This document shows, piece by piece, positions 7,949 to 17,189 of a stretch of 64,000 nt of DNA. The DNA is from Azonexaceae bacterium s22 (GTDB lineage: Bacteria; Pseudomonadota; Gammaproteobacteria; Burkholderiales; Rhodocyclaceae). The stretch lies in contig WYCU01000006.1 in the NCBI GenBank assembly GCA_016617495.1, forward strand, positions 179,573 through 243,572, given 5' to 3'. Positions within the stretch are counted from its first letter, which is position 1, and each line of letters begins with the position of its first letter. The position numbers and the translations under genes are program-made. A model generated the notes under the pieces. That model ran no database searches and was not told the origin of the DNA. It saw only the letters and a program-made list of their open reading frames with translations.

Positions 7949-8957
7949 GGGCGGACTCGTAAAGAAGGGTCAGGACAGTATTCTGGAATAGCCGATTGCC
8001 GTTGGCCGTCGGCGCGATTTGCCCGCTGCCGTAGGCGCCGATGAGCGGCACCCCCGGAAAGCGTTCGCGGAACAGCGCAAGGTCGCGGTCTTCGCCACCG
8101 TAGAACAGCGGGCCGCGCCCCAGGCAGGAAAACATCAGCGCGAAATCCGGCGTTTTTTTGCCGTCGACCGCGACACTCAGCGCTGACTGCATATCGGCGG
8201 CGGCCGCGTCCGGCTGACGAATGGCCCACTGCACCGTTTCGCCGGGCAGCAGCGGTTCGCCCAGCGTCAGGGCGCCGTCGGCGGTCACCGCCAACATCGA
8301 CAGGGCGGGTTGCCCGTGCTCACGAAGCAGCGCCAGCCGGTGCAAGGGCGGTGCATCGCGCCACGCAGCCGGCAGACAGAGGCGCAGGCTGTCGATGGCC
8401 CGCATGCCGCCCAGTCGGCGCAATTCGTAGCCGGTCGTTGCTTCCACGCTGAGCGCTGCACCCAGACGGGACAAACCGGGGGAGACGGCGGGGTGGAAGG
8501 CGCCGGCCGGCAGGCGGCATTCGGCACTGGCCTGATCCACGACACGGCCGTGTGACCACGTGATGGCCTCGGCATCGAGCAGGCCAAAGCGCGGTCCGCC
8601 GCCTTGCCAGTCGTAGGGCAGGATGCGGTTTCCGGTAAAAGAGAGCAACGGGGCCGAAGCAATCTCGTTGCCGGCCGGCGTATCCAGCACCAGGGCCACG
8701 GCACCGGGCTGTTCGAGATGCCAGCCGCGTTCGCTCAACAAACCGTAGGCCGTGCAGCCGGTGATGGCGATGGTGCCACCGACACGCGCGGCAGCACGCA
8801 GGGCCGGCGGCGCATGGCGCGCAAAATCGCGGGTCAGGAAGAGCAGGATGTGGTCAGCGCGCGACAAGCCGGCGTTGGCCAGAGCGCCGCGCACGGCTTC
8901 GGCTGCCAGTTCCGGATCGGGCGTGCTGCCGCTGACCAGAAAGCTGCCGGCGCTCAC
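7941..8957 (-). CDS. FIST-domain sensory protein
   Basis: 338 residues if translation begins at the GTG at 8957-8955, which overlaps the nth stop codon as GTGA; upstream in-frame codons lie inside nth and look unconserved. The N-terminal half (SGSTPDPELAAEAVRGAL, then GGTIAITGCTAYGLLSERG) is a FIST_N domain and the C-terminal half (GAYGSGQIAPTANGNRLFQN) is a FIST_C domain. FIST proteins are proposed small-ligand sensors, often linked to signal transduction. No effector domain is attached. Position in the rnf-nth operon is unexplained. A copy of the dispersed element lies inside the gene at 8152-8176. Confidence 0.82.
   Translation of the reverse strand: MSAGSFLVSGSTPDPELAAEAVRGALANAGLSRADHILLFLTRDFARHAPPALRAAARVGGTIAITGCTAYGLLSERGWHLEQPGAVALVLDTPAGNEIASAPLLSFTGNRILPYDWQGGGPRFGLLDAEAITWSHGRVVDQASAECRLPAGAFHPAVSPGLSRLGAALSVEATTGYELRRLGGMRAIDSLRLCLPAAWRDAPPLHRLALLREHGQPALSMLAVTADGALTLGEPLLPGETVQWAIRQPDAAAADMQSALSVAVDGKKTPDFALMFSCLGRGPLFYGGEDRDLALFRERFPGVPLIGAYGSGQIAPTANGNRLFQNTVLTLLYESAHV
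8152..8176 (-). repeat. Dispersed element, copy 4 (inside FIST gene)
   Basis: Minus strand GTGTCGCGGTCGAC then GGCAAAAAAAC: the core and first A-tract are present, the second tract is lost. It codes for VAVDGKK in the FIST protein. Confidence 0.7.
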
Positions 8958-9586
8958 ACCGTTTTTCCCTTGAAGGCGCAGAGGTCGATGACCACGCAGC
9001 GTGCACATTCGGGCTTGCGCGCCTTGCACACATAGCGGCCATGCAGGATCAGCCAGTGATGGGCATCTTTCTTGAATTCGTCGGGGGTGACGCGCAGCAG
9101 CTTCTTTTCCACGTCATCCACGGTCTTCCCGGGGGCCAGCCCGGTGCGGTTGCCCAGACGGAAGATGTGGGTGTCCACGGCAATCGTCGGATGGCCGAAA
9201 GCCGTGTTGAGCACGACATTGGCCGTCTTGCGGCCGACGCCGGGCAAGGCTTCCAGCGCAGCGCGGTCTGCCGGCACTTCGCCGCCATGGCGTTCCACCA
9301 GCAGGCGGCAGGTGGCGATGACGTTTTTGGCCTTGGTCCGGAACAATCCGATGGTCTTGATGTATTCCGTCAGGCCGGCCTCGCCCAGCGCGAGCATCGT
9401 TTCGGGGGTCGGGGCCACGGGGAACAATCGGGCAGTGGCCTTGTTGACGCCGACATCGGTCGCCTGGGCCGAAAGAATCACGGCGATCAGCAACTGGAAC
9501 GGCGTTTCGTAAGCCAGCTCGGTCGTCGGCGCGGGATTGGCGTCGCGCAGGCGGCTGTAGAACTCGGCAATGTCGGTTTTTTTCAA
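8954..9586 (-). CDS. nth: Endonuclease III
   Basis: 210 residues, the usual length. The helix-hairpin-helix LPGVGRKTANVV carries the catalytic K120, and VDTH carries D138, the same numbers as in the Escherichia coli enzyme. The C-terminal 4Fe-4S cluster ligands are C187, C194, C197 and C203. The enzyme is a bifunctional DNA glycosylase/AP lyase that removes oxidised pyrimidines. As in E. coli it lies downstream of the rnf/rsx genes, but here an RlmN-like gene is interposed. Its stop overlaps the FIST start. Confidence 0.97.
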   Translation of the reverse strand: MKKTDIAEFYSRLRDANPAPTTELAYETPFQLLIAVILSAQATDVGVNKATARLFPVAPTPETMLALGEAGLTEYIKTIGLFRTKAKNVIATCRLLVERHGGEVPADRAALEALPGVGRKTANVVLNTAFGHPTIAVDTHIFRLGNRTGLAPGKTVDDVEKKLLRVTPDEFKKDAHHWLILHGRYVCKARKPECARCVVIDLCAFKGKTV

Positions 9587-9608
9587 TTGGGGTGGCGGCG
9601 TCGGGCCG

Positions 9609-10664
9609 TTAGCGTGCGGAGAACGTCATTCTAGCCGCATGGCCGCGGGGCAGCGTGTGCTTGCCTTCCGCGCGGGCGCGCAATTGTCCGCAGCCGCCGT
9701 CCACATCCTGCCCCGCCGAGTTGCGCAGGCGGGTGAGAATCTTGCGCCGATTGAGGCTGCGCGCCATTTCCACGACACGCTCCGTCGCCGGGCGGCGGAA
9801 ACCGGCACCTTCCACGCTGTTGAACGGAATGAGGTTCATCATCGCGTACTTGCCCGAGAGCAGGCGCACGATGCCATCCATTTCCGCATCGCTGTCGTTG
9901 ATGCCCTCCAGCAGCGTCCATTGGTACTGAATGGGGTAGCCGGTCGTGCACGCGTAGTGCTCGGCGAGTTCGACCAGCTCTTCAGGGGCGATTTGCGGGG
10001 CGCGCGGCAGCAGGCGTGCGCGCAGTTCGGCGTCGGTACTGTGCAGCGAAATGGCCAGTGCGGGCACGACGCGTTGTTGCGGCAGCCGCTCGAAGGCACG
10101 GCGGTCGCCGACCGTGGAGAACACCAGATTTTTGTGGCCGATGGCACCGGCCGTGCCAAGTAGGTCGATGGCTTCCAGAACGTTGTCGAGATTGTGCGAA
10201 GGTTCGCCCATGCCCATGAAAACCACCCGGCGGACCGTGCGGCGCTGGCGGGCGAGCACCACCTGAGCGACCATTTCCGCGCTTTCGACCTGGCGCAGCA
10301 GGCCATCCTTGCCGGTCATGCAGAATACGCACCCGACGGCGCAGCCGACCTGGGTGGAAATACACAGACCGTCGCGCGGGAGCAGCACGCTTTCGACCAT
10401 CTGCCCATCGCCGAGCGAAACCAGCAGGCGCTCGGAGCCATCTTCACCGGGATGGACGGAGTGCAGGCGGGCGAGGCCGTTCAGGTCGGCGTCGATGGCC
10501 GCCAGGCCATTGCGCACGGAGAGCGGCAAGAAATCTTCGGCTGGCTGTCTACGCGGGCCATGGGTCAGCGGCCGGGCCGCGCACCAGGCACGCAGGATGC
10601 GTTCTTCGTGGCAGGCTTGCGCGCCGAGGTCGCGCAGCCGCTCGCGCAAATCGGCGATGCGCAT
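9609..10664 (-). CDS. RlmN/Cfr-family radical SAM RNA methyltransferase
   Basis: 351 residues from the ATG at 10664, 13 bases after the rnfE stop; a longer reading from 10766 would run into rnfE. The radical SAM cluster is C108-x3-C112-x2-C115 (GCAVGCVFCM), followed by FMGMGEPSHNLDNV. The second catalytic cysteine is seen in DVDGGCGQL near residue 325. The family methylates C2 of adenosine in 23S rRNA and some tRNAs, using a methyl-cysteine intermediate. Housekeeping rlmN of betaproteobacteria is normally next to ndk/hisS, so this may be a paralogue; I therefore give no symbol. It shares the minus-strand operon with rnf and nth. Confidence 0.85.
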   Translation of the reverse strand: MRIADLRERLRDLGAQACHEERILRAWCAARPLTHGPRRQPAEDFLPLSVRNGLAAIDADLNGLARLHSVHPGEDGSERLLVSLGDGQMVESVLLPRDGLCISTQVGCAVGCVFCMTGKDGLLRQVESAEMVAQVVLARQRRTVRRVVFMGMGEPSHNLDNVLEAIDLLGTAGAIGHKNLVFSTVGDRRAFERLPQQRVVPALAISLHSTDAELRARLLPRAPQIAPEELVELAEHYACTTGYPIQYQWTLLEGINDSDAEMDGIVRLLSGKYAMMNLIPFNSVEGAGFRRPATERVVEMARSLNRRKILTRLRNSAGQDVDGGCGQLRARAEGKHTLPRGHAARMTFSAR

Positions 10665-10677
10665 GGGCGAAATCAGG

Positions 10678-11367
10678 TCAGTGGCAACCGGCCGTGCTGA
10701 CCGGCTCGGGCGGCTTGAGTCGTGCACGTTCGGCAGCGCGGGCGTCCATCCAGTTCTTCCAGGCAATCATGCAGCCCAGCAGGATAAACGCGCCGGGCGG
10801 AAGCAGCGCGAGGAGGAAGCCGGGGTAGTTTTCCGGGAGCAGCTGCAGCGGCTGCAGGCCGGGGATGACCATGTCGATCCCGGAGAACAGTGTGCCGCCA
10901 CCCAGAAGTTCGCGCATGCCGCCGAGCAGGGCCAGCGTCCACAACATGCCGGTGCCCATGAAAATGCCATCGAAAATCGACTGCACCGGGGGATTCTTGG
11001 CCGCAAAGGCTTCGACACGGGCCAGCACGATGCAGTTGGTGACGATCAGCGGAATGAAAATGCCGAGCACCAGATACAGTTCATGCAGGTTGGCGTTGAA
11101 CAGCAGATCGACTACCGTGACCAGGGCCGCGACGATCAGGATGAATACCGGGATGCGAATCTCGTGGGGAATCAGGTTGCGCAGGGAGGCGATGGCGAAG
11201 CCGGAAAGCGCCATGACCAGAATGGTGGCCAGCGAGAGCATGATGCCGTTGACCGCATTGGTGGTGACCGCCAGCAAGGGGCACAGGCCAAGAATCTGGA
11301 CGATTGAGGTGTTCTGCTTCCAGATGCCGTTGTGGGCAATGGTGCGGAATTCGTCGCGGGCGATCAT
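10678..11367 (-). CDS. rnfE: Ion-translocating ferredoxin:NAD oxidoreductase subunit RnfE
   Basis: 229 residues with six membrane segments. Conserved RnfE/NqrD stretches are visible: NGIWKQNTSIVQILGLCPLL near the N-terminus and GIFIPLIVTNCIVLARVEAF in the middle, each with a membrane cysteine proposed to hold the Rnf intramembrane iron centre with RnfA. The Rnf complex couples electron transfer between ferredoxin and NAD to ion movement across the cytoplasmic membrane; its direction here cannot be read from sequence. The start overlaps the rnfG stop by four bases. Confidence 0.97.
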   Translation of the reverse strand: MIARDEFRTIAHNGIWKQNTSIVQILGLCPLLAVTTNAVNGIMLSLATILVMALSGFAIASLRNLIPHEIRIPVFILIVAALVTVVDLLFNANLHELYLVLGIFIPLIVTNCIVLARVEAFAAKNPPVQSIFDGIFMGTGMLWTLALLGGMRELLGGGTLFSGIDMVIPGLQPLQLLPENYPGFLLALLPPGAFILLGCMIAWKNWMDARAAERARLKPPEPVSTAGCH

Positions 11368-12029
11368 GGGGTGGCTCCCTTTTCGGCGAACAGCGTTTCA
11401 CGTTGGGCTTGCGCCCACTGGACGGCCTTGGCCACCGCCTTGACCACGGCACGCGGGGTCACGGTGGCACCGGCATGGTATTCGAAGCGACCGCCGTCCT
11501 TCTTCACTTTCCAGTCCTTGGCTGTCAGGTCGGCGGGCAGGTTCTGGAATTGGGCAATCCACGGATGCGTCTTGTCCTTGTCTTTCTTCGGATCGACGTA
11601 ATCGCCGAGGCCCGGCGTTTCCTTGTGCTGCGTCACGCGGACGCCGGCCACCGTGCCGTCGGCCTGCAGGGCCACCAGCAGGCGAATCTTGCCGGCATAG
11701 CCATCCGGGGCCACGGCCTCGAAAACCATCGCCACCGGCTTGCCGTCCTTGCGCGCACGGTAGAGCATGGTCGTTTCTTCCAGGCCCAGTTCCGGCGTCG
11801 GGGGCAGATCGAGGGTGTCGTTGAGCAGTGCGTTGTCGTAGGTCTCGCGCGGCAGGACTTCGTCGACCAGCTTCATTTTCTCTTCGGCAGCGGAGGCCTC
11901 GATAGCCGGCTTGGTCCACAGGTAGGCGCCGGAAAGCAGGCCGGTGAAGATGATGACGAACACGAAGAGGATGGCTGCCGTGCGGGCAGCCATGCCGGTG
12001 GCGGTGAATTCCCGGGGTTCGGCGGTCAT
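11364..12029 (-). CDS. rnfG: Rnf subunit RnfG (covalent flavoprotein)
   Basis: 221 residues from the ATG at 12029, which overlaps the rnfD stop as ATGA; upstream in-frame sequence to 12425 is rnfD read in another frame. One N-terminal membrane anchor (about 14-36) is followed by a periplasmic FMN-binding domain. The flavinylation motif is GATVT in FEYHAGATVTPRAVV, where FMN is attached through phosphoester linkage to threonine by ApbE. No apbE gene lies in this window. RnfG passes electrons between RnfD and the rest of the complex on the periplasmic side. Confidence 0.96.
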   Translation of the reverse strand: MTAEPREFTATGMAARTAAILFVFVIIFTGLLSGAYLWTKPAIEASAAEEKMKLVDEVLPRETYDNALLNDTLDLPPTPELGLEETTMLYRARKDGKPVAMVFEAVAPDGYAGKIRLLVALQADGTVAGVRVTQHKETPGLGDYVDPKKDKDKTHPWIAQFQNLPADLTAKDWKVKKDGGRFEYHAGATVTPRAVVKAVAKAVQWAQAQRETLFAEKGATP

Positions 12030-13045
12030 GACTTGTCCTTCATGCCGAAAATGGGCGGTTGCGTCAGCAGGTCGATGACCGGCGCGCAAAGGTTCATCAG
12101 CAACACCGCAAAGGCCACCCCGTCCGGGTAGCCGCCGAAAACGCGAATGATGTAGGCGAGCAGGCCGGCGCCGGCCCCGAAGATGAGCTTGCCGCGCGGG
12201 GTCGTGCAGCCGGAGACCGGATCGGTGGCGATGAAGAAGGCGCCGAGCATCGCGCCGCCGGAAAGCAGATGGAACAGCGGGTTGGCGAACTGGGCCGGGT
12301 CGTACAACCAGAGGGCGCCGGAAATCAGGCTGAGGCTGGCCACGAAGGCCGCCGGCACGTGCCAGGTGATGACCTTGCGATGCCACAGCCACAGGCCGCC
12401 GAGCAGATAGCCCGCGGCCACCCATTCCCAGCCGCGCCCGGCAACCCTGCCGTAGATCTCCTGATTGGCCAGTAGCGAACTCACGGTGACTGTGCCTTCG
12501 CCCATTTTGAGGCCGGTTTTCAGCGCATCGAGCGGTGTGGCGCCGCTAAGTGCATCGACTGGTGAACCGAACCCCAGGATCACCTTGATCTGGTCGAGCA
12601 AGGAGAGTTCCAGCCCGACGCTCGGCCACTGCGACATCAGAGCTGGGAAGGAGACGATGCACACGGCAAAAGCCACCATCGCCGGATTGAAGGGGTTCTG
12701 CCCGAGGCCGCCATAAAGATGCTTGGCCACGACGATGGCGAAGGCGGTGCCGAGGGCCACCAGCCACCACGGGGCGAGCGGCGGAAAGGTCAGGGCAATC
12801 AGCCAGGCGGTGACGATCGCCGAACCGTCGGAGAGGAAGAGGTCCAGCGGCTTGCCGCGTACCTTGAGCATCAGGGCTTCGGCAAGGAGCGCGGCAAGCG
12901 TGGCGATGACGAGCTGGGCCAGAATGGCCGGACCGACCAGCCAGGCGTAGGCGAGGATGCTCGGAATCAGCGCAACGCAGACCTGGATCATCACCTGGCT
13001 GACGCTGGTGTCCTTGAGGAGGAAGGGAGCGGGAGCAAACATCAT
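12026..13045 (-). CDS. rnfD: Rnf subunit RnfD (membrane flavoprotein)
   Basis: 339 residues, polytopic. The FMN attachment motif is seen as SGATPLDALKTG, and the conserved LYGGLGQNPFNPAMVAFA and DPVSGCTTPRGKL segments are those of RnfD/NqrB. It carries covalent FMN and probably riboflavin and forms part of the ion channel. Four-base overlaps join it to rnfC upstream and rnfG downstream, implying tight translational coupling. Confidence 0.97.
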   Translation of the reverse strand: MMFAPAPFLLKDTSVSQVMIQVCVALIPSILAYAWLVGPAILAQLVIATLAALLAEALMLKVRGKPLDLFLSDGSAIVTAWLIALTFPPLAPWWLVALGTAFAIVVAKHLYGGLGQNPFNPAMVAFAVCIVSFPALMSQWPSVGLELSLLDQIKVILGFGSPVDALSGATPLDALKTGLKMGEGTVTVSSLLANQEIYGRVAGRGWEWVAAGYLLGGLWLWHRKVITWHVPAAFVASLSLISGALWLYDPAQFANPLFHLLSGGAMLGAFFIATDPVSGCTTPRGKLIFGAGAGLLAYIIRVFGGYPDGVAFAVLLMNLCAPVIDLLTQPPIFGMKDKS

Positions 13046-14775
13046 TCAGTCTTTTCGCCGGATTCGGCAGGCGGGACGGACGACAGGGCGGCTTGGCGGC
13101 GTGCTTCGATGTCGTCGATATCCTTTTGCTGGGCGGCGCTCAGCGTTTCGGTATTTTTCGGCTGGGCAGCCGCACGCTGGGCCTTGGCGCGTTCCATCGC
13201 AGCCTGGATGGTGGCCATTTTGGCCGCTTTTTCGGCGTCGACCGCGACACTTGCGGGGGCAGCCGGTTCACCGGCCGGCGCGGCGTTTTCGCCGGTGTTT
13301 TCGCTTGCCGCGGCCGCAGCGGCTTCGGCGGCCTTCTTCGCCGCTTGCGCGGCCGCAGCCTTGGCCAGCTTTTCAGCCTTCTCGGCCTTCTCGCGTTCCT
13401 CGCGAAACTGCTTGAATTCGAAGCGCGTCTTGGCGCCGTCGGCCGCATTCTTTTCGCGTTCGCGTGCCCAGATTTCGCTCTTGGCGAAGCGGAAATACTG
13501 AACCAGCGGAATGCGCGAGGGGCAGACAAAGGAACAGCAGCCGCATTCGATGCAATCGAAGATGTGGTACTCCTGCGTCTTGCCAAAATTCTTGGCGCGC
13601 GAGAACCAGTACATCTCGAAAGGCTGCAGTTCGTGCGGGCAGGCGCGGGCGCAGGAGCCGCAGCGGATGCACGGCATTTCCGGCGCCTTGGGCGGGAACA
13701 GGCGTTCGTTGTGGGCGATCAGGCAGTTGGTGGCCTTGACCACCGGCACGCTGCGTTCCGGCACCAGGAAACCCATCATCGGGCCGCCCATGATGATGCC
13801 GTCGGTATCCGGGTTGGGCTGGGCGAGATCGAGCAATTCGTCCATTGGCGTGCCGATCAGCACCTCGTAATTGCGCGGGGTGTGCACATTGCCGGTGACG
13901 GTGACCAGACGCGAGACGACCGGCTCGCCATGGGCGATGGCACGCCAGGCGGTGTAGGCGGTGGCGACGTTGAAGCATTGCACGCCGAGATCGGTCGAGC
14001 GCTTGGCCGCCGGCACTTCCTTGCCGGTGAGGACACGGATCAGCTGCTTGGCGCCGCCGGCCGGGTAGAGCGTCGGCACCGGCACGACTTCGAAGTCTTC
14101 GCCGATGGCCTGCACGGCAGCACGCATGGCTTCAGCCGCCTCGGGCTTGTTGTCCTCGATGCCGATGAGCACCTTCTTCGGCTTGAGCAAATCACGGAAG
14201 ATGCCCACACCACGCACGACTTCTTCGGCGCGTTCGCGCATCAGCAGGTCGTCGCAGGTGATGAAGGGTTCGCATTCCGCGCCGTTGATGACCAGCTCTT
14301 CCATCGGCACGGTTTTCGACGGCGTCAGCTTGCCGTGCGTCGGAAACACTGCGCCGCCCAGGCCGACCACACCGGATTGCTGCAGGTATTCGCGCACCGC
14401 TTCGGGGGCGGCGTTGGTGTAATCGAAGGGCTGACGGTCGATCCATTGATCCTGACCGTCCGGTTCGATGACCACGCTCATGGCATCGAGGCCGGAGGGG
14501 TGGGGCTGCACCTGCATGTCGACTGCGATCACGGTGCCCGAGGTGGGGGCATGGACGGCGGCGGAAATCCAGCCGTCCGCCTCGCCGATCAACTGGCCCT
14601 TGAGCACCTTGTCGCCGACCTGAACCACCGGGCGGGGCGTGCCGCCGATGCTCTGGTGCAGGGGCACGACGAGGCGCGAGGGAATGGGCGCGACGGCGAT
14701 GGGTAGTCCGACCGATTGTGTCTTGTTGGTGGGCGGTTTGACGCCACCCTTGAACTTGAAGAGGTTCATCAGCAT
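13042..14775 (-). CDS. rnfC: Rnf subunit RnfC (NADH- and ferredoxin-facing Fe-S protein)
   Basis: 577 residues from the ATG at 14775, which shares a base with the rnfB stop (TGATG) and has GGAGG seven bases upstream. It has an N-terminal barrel-sandwich region, a Rossmann-like NADH/FMN domain (SGVVGLGGAVFPTHGKL) and two 4Fe-4S motifs, CIRCGSCARACP and CIECGCCSFVCP. The last 150 residues are a long Ala/Lys/Glu-rich, probably coiled and disordered tail, as often seen in proteobacterial RnfC. Within that tail lies a full copy of the dispersed element. RnfC faces the cytoplasm and handles NAD(H). Confidence 0.96.
   Translation of the reverse strand: MLMNLFKFKGGVKPPTNKTQSVGLPIAVAPIPSRLVVPLHQSIGGTPRPVVQVGDKVLKGQLIGEADGWISAAVHAPTSGTVIAVDMQVQPHPSGLDAMSVVIEPDGQDQWIDRQPFDYTNAAPEAVREYLQQSGVVGLGGAVFPTHGKLTPSKTVPMEELVINGAECEPFITCDDLLMRERAEEVVRGVGIFRDLLKPKKVLIGIEDNKPEAAEAMRAAVQAIGEDFEVVPVPTLYPAGGAKQLIRVLTGKEVPAAKRSTDLGVQCFNVATAYTAWRAIAHGEPVVSRLVTVTGNVHTPRNYEVLIGTPMDELLDLAQPNPDTDGIIMGGPMMGFLVPERSVPVVKATNCLIAHNERLFPPKAPEMPCIRCGSCARACPHELQPFEMYWFSRAKNFGKTQEYHIFDCIECGCCSFVCPSRIPLVQYFRFAKSEIWAREREKNAADGAKTRFEFKQFREEREKAEKAEKLAKAAAAQAAKKAAEAAAAAASENTGENAAPAGEPAAPASVAVDAEKAAKMATIQAAMERAKAQRAAAQPKNTETLSAAQQKDIDDIEARRQAALSSVPPAESGEKTE
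13214..13249 (-). repeat. Dispersed 34-bp element, copy 5 (inside rnfC)
   Basis: Minus strand TGTCGCGGTCGAC followed by GCCGAAAAAGCGGCCAAAAT: core and both A-tracts are kept within coding sequence for the RnfC tail (SVAVDAEKAAKM). The tail is low-complexity, so it can accept the element. Confidence 0.8.
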
Positions 14776-15347
14776 CACGCGGCCTCCTTCATCGAGGCCG
14801 CCGCCGATTCGGGCTTGATTTCGACGACCGGGTACTTCCACTTCCAGTTGTCGATGGTTTCGGCAATCGGCTCCATGCGGATGCATTCGACCGGGCAGGG
14901 CGGCAGGCACAGTTCGCAGCCGGTGCACAACTGGGCGACGATGGTATGCATCTGCTTGGCCGCGCCGACAATGGCATCGACCGGGCAGGCCTGGATGCAA
15001 AGGGTGCAGCCGATGCACGTCTGCTCGTCGATGATGGCGATCTGCTTGGGCTTTTCTTCGGCGTCGAGCGGTTTGACCTCGCGTCCGAGCAGGTCGGCCA
15101 GACGTTGCACGCCTTCCGCGCCGCCCGGCGGGCACTTGTTGATTTCTTCGCCTTTGGCGATGGCTTCGGCATAGGGCTTGCAGCCCGGGTAGCCGCACTG
15201 GCCGCACTGGGTTTGCGGCAGGATGGCGTCGATCTTGTCGACCAGCGGATCGCCTTCGACCTTGAACTTGATCGAAGCGAACCCGAGCGAAGCCCCGAGG
15301 ACGACGGCCCCGAGGGCCATGATGGCGATGGCGAGGACGATTTCCAT
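14775..15347 (-). CDS. rnfB: Rnf subunit RnfB (Fe-S protein)
   Basis: 190 residues. One N-terminal membrane helix (about 3-25), then the four-cysteine motif [18 protein letters not shown] for a 4Fe-4S cluster, then two ferredoxin motifs, [12 protein letters not shown] and [12 protein letters not shown]. RnfB is the presumed entry point for ferredoxin electrons on the cytoplasmic face. It starts two bases after the end of rnfA and overlaps rnfC by one base. Confidence 0.97.
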   Translation of the reverse strand: MEIVLAIAIMALGAVVLGASLGFASIKFKVEGDPLVDKIDAILPQTQCGQCGYPGCKPYAEAIAKGEEINKCPPGGAEGVQRLADLLGREVKPLDAEEKPKQIAIIDEQTCIGCTLCIQACPVDAIVGAAKQMHTIVAQLCTGCELCLPPCPVECIRMEPIAETIDNWKWKYPVVEIKPESAAASMKEAA

Positions 15348-15349
15348 GC

Positions 15350-15934
15350 TTACTGGTACTTGTCGAGACCGGCGAAGCCCATGAAGGCCAGCGCCATCAA
15401 GCCGGCGGTGATCATGGCGATGGCCACGCCGCGGAAATAAGTGGGCACTTCCGCGCCTTCGATGCGCTCGCGCATGCCGGCGAAGAGAATCAGCACGAGC
15501 GAGAAGCCGACCGCGCTACCGGCGCCGAAGAGCAGCGATTCAACGAAGTTGTGCCGATTGGCAATATTGAGCAGTGGCACGCCCAGCACGGCGCAGTTGG
15601 TGGTGATGAGCGGCAGATAAATGCCCAGCGTCTGTTGCAGCGCCGGCGAGGTCTTGGCAATGACCATTTCGGTCAATTGCACGATGGCCGCGATGGTGAC
15701 GATGAAGGACAGCGTACGCAGATATTCCAGCCCGAACGGCATGAGCAGGAAATGATCGATGATGTAGCTGGCCCCGGTGGCCATGGTCAGCACGAAGGTG
15801 GTCGCGGCGCCCATGCCGTAGGCGGTTTCCAGTTTCTTGGAAACGCCCATGAACGGGCACAGGCCGAGAATCTTCACCAGCACGACGTTGTTGACCAGCA
15901 CCGCACCGACGAGGATGAAAAGATAATGACTCAT
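15350..15934 (-). CDS. rnfA: Rnf subunit RnfA
   Basis: 194 residues, six membrane segments. It carries [19 protein letters not shown] and [17 protein letters not shown], the conserved cysteine-bearing half-helices paired with those of RnfE. First gene of the rnfABCDGE operon. The 74 bases between it and pyrD are the likely promoter region, although I could not single out convincing -35 and -10 boxes. rnfH is not present after rnfE. Confidence 0.97.
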   Translation of the reverse strand: MSHYLFILVGAVLVNNVVLVKILGLCPFMGVSKKLETAYGMGAATTFVLTMATGASYIIDHFLLMPFGLEYLRTLSFIVTIAAIVQLTEMVIAKTSPALQQTLGIYLPLITTNCAVLGVPLLNIANRHNFVESLLFGAGSAVGFSLVLILFAGMRERIEGAEVPTYFRGVAIAMITAGLMALAFMGFAGLDKYQ

Positions 15935-16008
15935 GGACTGGGGATTGATCGCGACCCGCTATTATCCGGTTAGCTTGCCTGGCAAACAACCGTAACGAAA
16001 ATAAGGCC

Positions 16009-17052
16009 TTAGGATTTTTTCTTCATGACGAAGGCCAAAGTATCCGCCACTTCGCTGACAAGTTCCGGACCGCGGTAGATAAAACCGCTGTAGAACTGCA
16101 CCAGACTCGCGCCGGCACGGATTTTTTCAGCCGCATCCTCGCCGCCCATGATGCCGCCGACGCCGATGATCGGCAGTTCGCCCGCCAGCGCGGTGGACAG
16201 CTTCTTCAGCACTTCGGTGGATTTCTTGAAGACGGGCGCGCCGGAAAGGCCGCCGGTTTCGCTGGCATTCGGCAAACCTTCCACGCCTTCGCGCGAGAGC
16301 GTGGTGTTGGTGGCGATCACGCCATCCATGCGGTGCCGGCGCAGGGCGTCGGCGATGGCGGCGATTTGCGTGTCGTCGAGGTCCGGGGCGATCTTCAGCG
16401 CCATCGGCACATACTTGCCGTGCTGCTGTGCCAAGGCTTCCTGACGGGCCTTCAACTGGGCGAGCAGGTCGTCCAGCGCCTCGTCCTTCTGCAGTTCGCG
16501 CAGGTTTTTGGTGTTCGGCGAGGAAATATTGACGGTGATGTAGCTGGCGTCGTTATAGACCTTGTCGAGACAGATCAGATAATCGTCGGCGGCCTTTTCG
16601 ATGGGGGTCGTCGCATTCTTGCCGATGTTGATGCCGAGAATGCCGCCTTTTTTCGGGAATTCCGCCGCACGGACGTTTTCCAGCAGCTTGTCCACGCCGG
16701 CGTTGTTGAAACCCATGCGATTGATGATGCCCTGCGCTTCCGGAATGCGGAACAGGCGCGGGCGCGGGTTGCCATCCTGCGGCCGGGGCGTGATCGTGCC
16801 GATTTCGATGAAGCCGAAACCGAGCGCCGCGAGGCCGTCGATATGGTCGCCGTTCTTGTCCAGCCCGGCGGCGAGGCCGACCGGATTGGGGAATTTGAGG
16901 CCCATGACTTCGACCGGGCAAGGGGTGACGCTGCGCGCCATGGTGCAGCCCAGACCGGGAACCGTCAGCAGGTCGATACCCTTCATGCCAATGCCGTGTG
17001 CGGTTTCGGCGTCGAGGGAGAAAAAGAATTTGCGGATGAATGGATAGAGCAT
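16009..17052 (-). CDS. pyrD: Dihydroorotate dehydrogenase (quinone), class 2
   Basis: 347 residues from the ATG at 17052; the longer frame to 17154 reads through non-conserved sequence. The N-terminal amphipathic helix [19 protein letters not shown] is the membrane/quinone-binding extension of class 2 enzymes. FMN-binding signatures include [20 protein letters not shown] and [15 protein letters not shown]; the catalytic base is the serine in [13 protein letters not shown]. It oxidises dihydroorotate to orotate in pyrimidine synthesis, passing electrons to ubiquinone. Same strand as rnf but separated by 74 bases. Confidence 0.97.
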   Translation of the reverse strand: MLYPFIRKFFFSLDAETAHGIGMKGIDLLTVPGLGCTMARSVTPCPVEVMGLKFPNPVGLAAGLDKNGDHIDGLAALGFGFIEIGTITPRPQDGNPRPRLFRIPEAQGIINRMGFNNAGVDKLLENVRAAEFPKKGGILGINIGKNATTPIEKAADDYLICLDKVYNDASYITVNISSPNTKNLRELQKDEALDDLLAQLKARQEALAQQHGKYVPMALKIAPDLDDTQIAAIADALRRHRMDGVIATNTTLSREGVEGLPNASETGGLSGAPVFKKSTEVLKKLSTALAGELPIIGVGGIMGGEDAAEKIRAGASLVQFYSGFIYRGPELVSEVADTLAFVMKKKS

Positions 17053-17189
17053 GGTGGCGCATTTTACCGCAATGCAGCATAACTGAGCGCGCCGGCACGC
17101 GCGCGTGGGCGTTTCTTGATCTGGATCGCGGGCAGATTGCGCGTCCCGGGCCAAAATTCCCGCCTTGCCTATCGAAAAAGCGCCTTGCC

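Noticed and set aside
14515-14540. TGTCGACTGCGATCAC in rnfC as a degenerate element core
   Set aside because: Several core mismatches and no A-rich tail on either side; probably chance in GC-rich coding DNA.
15940-15965. GATTGATCGCGACCCG upstream of rnfA as an element copy
   Set aside because: Matches only part of the core and lacks the tail.
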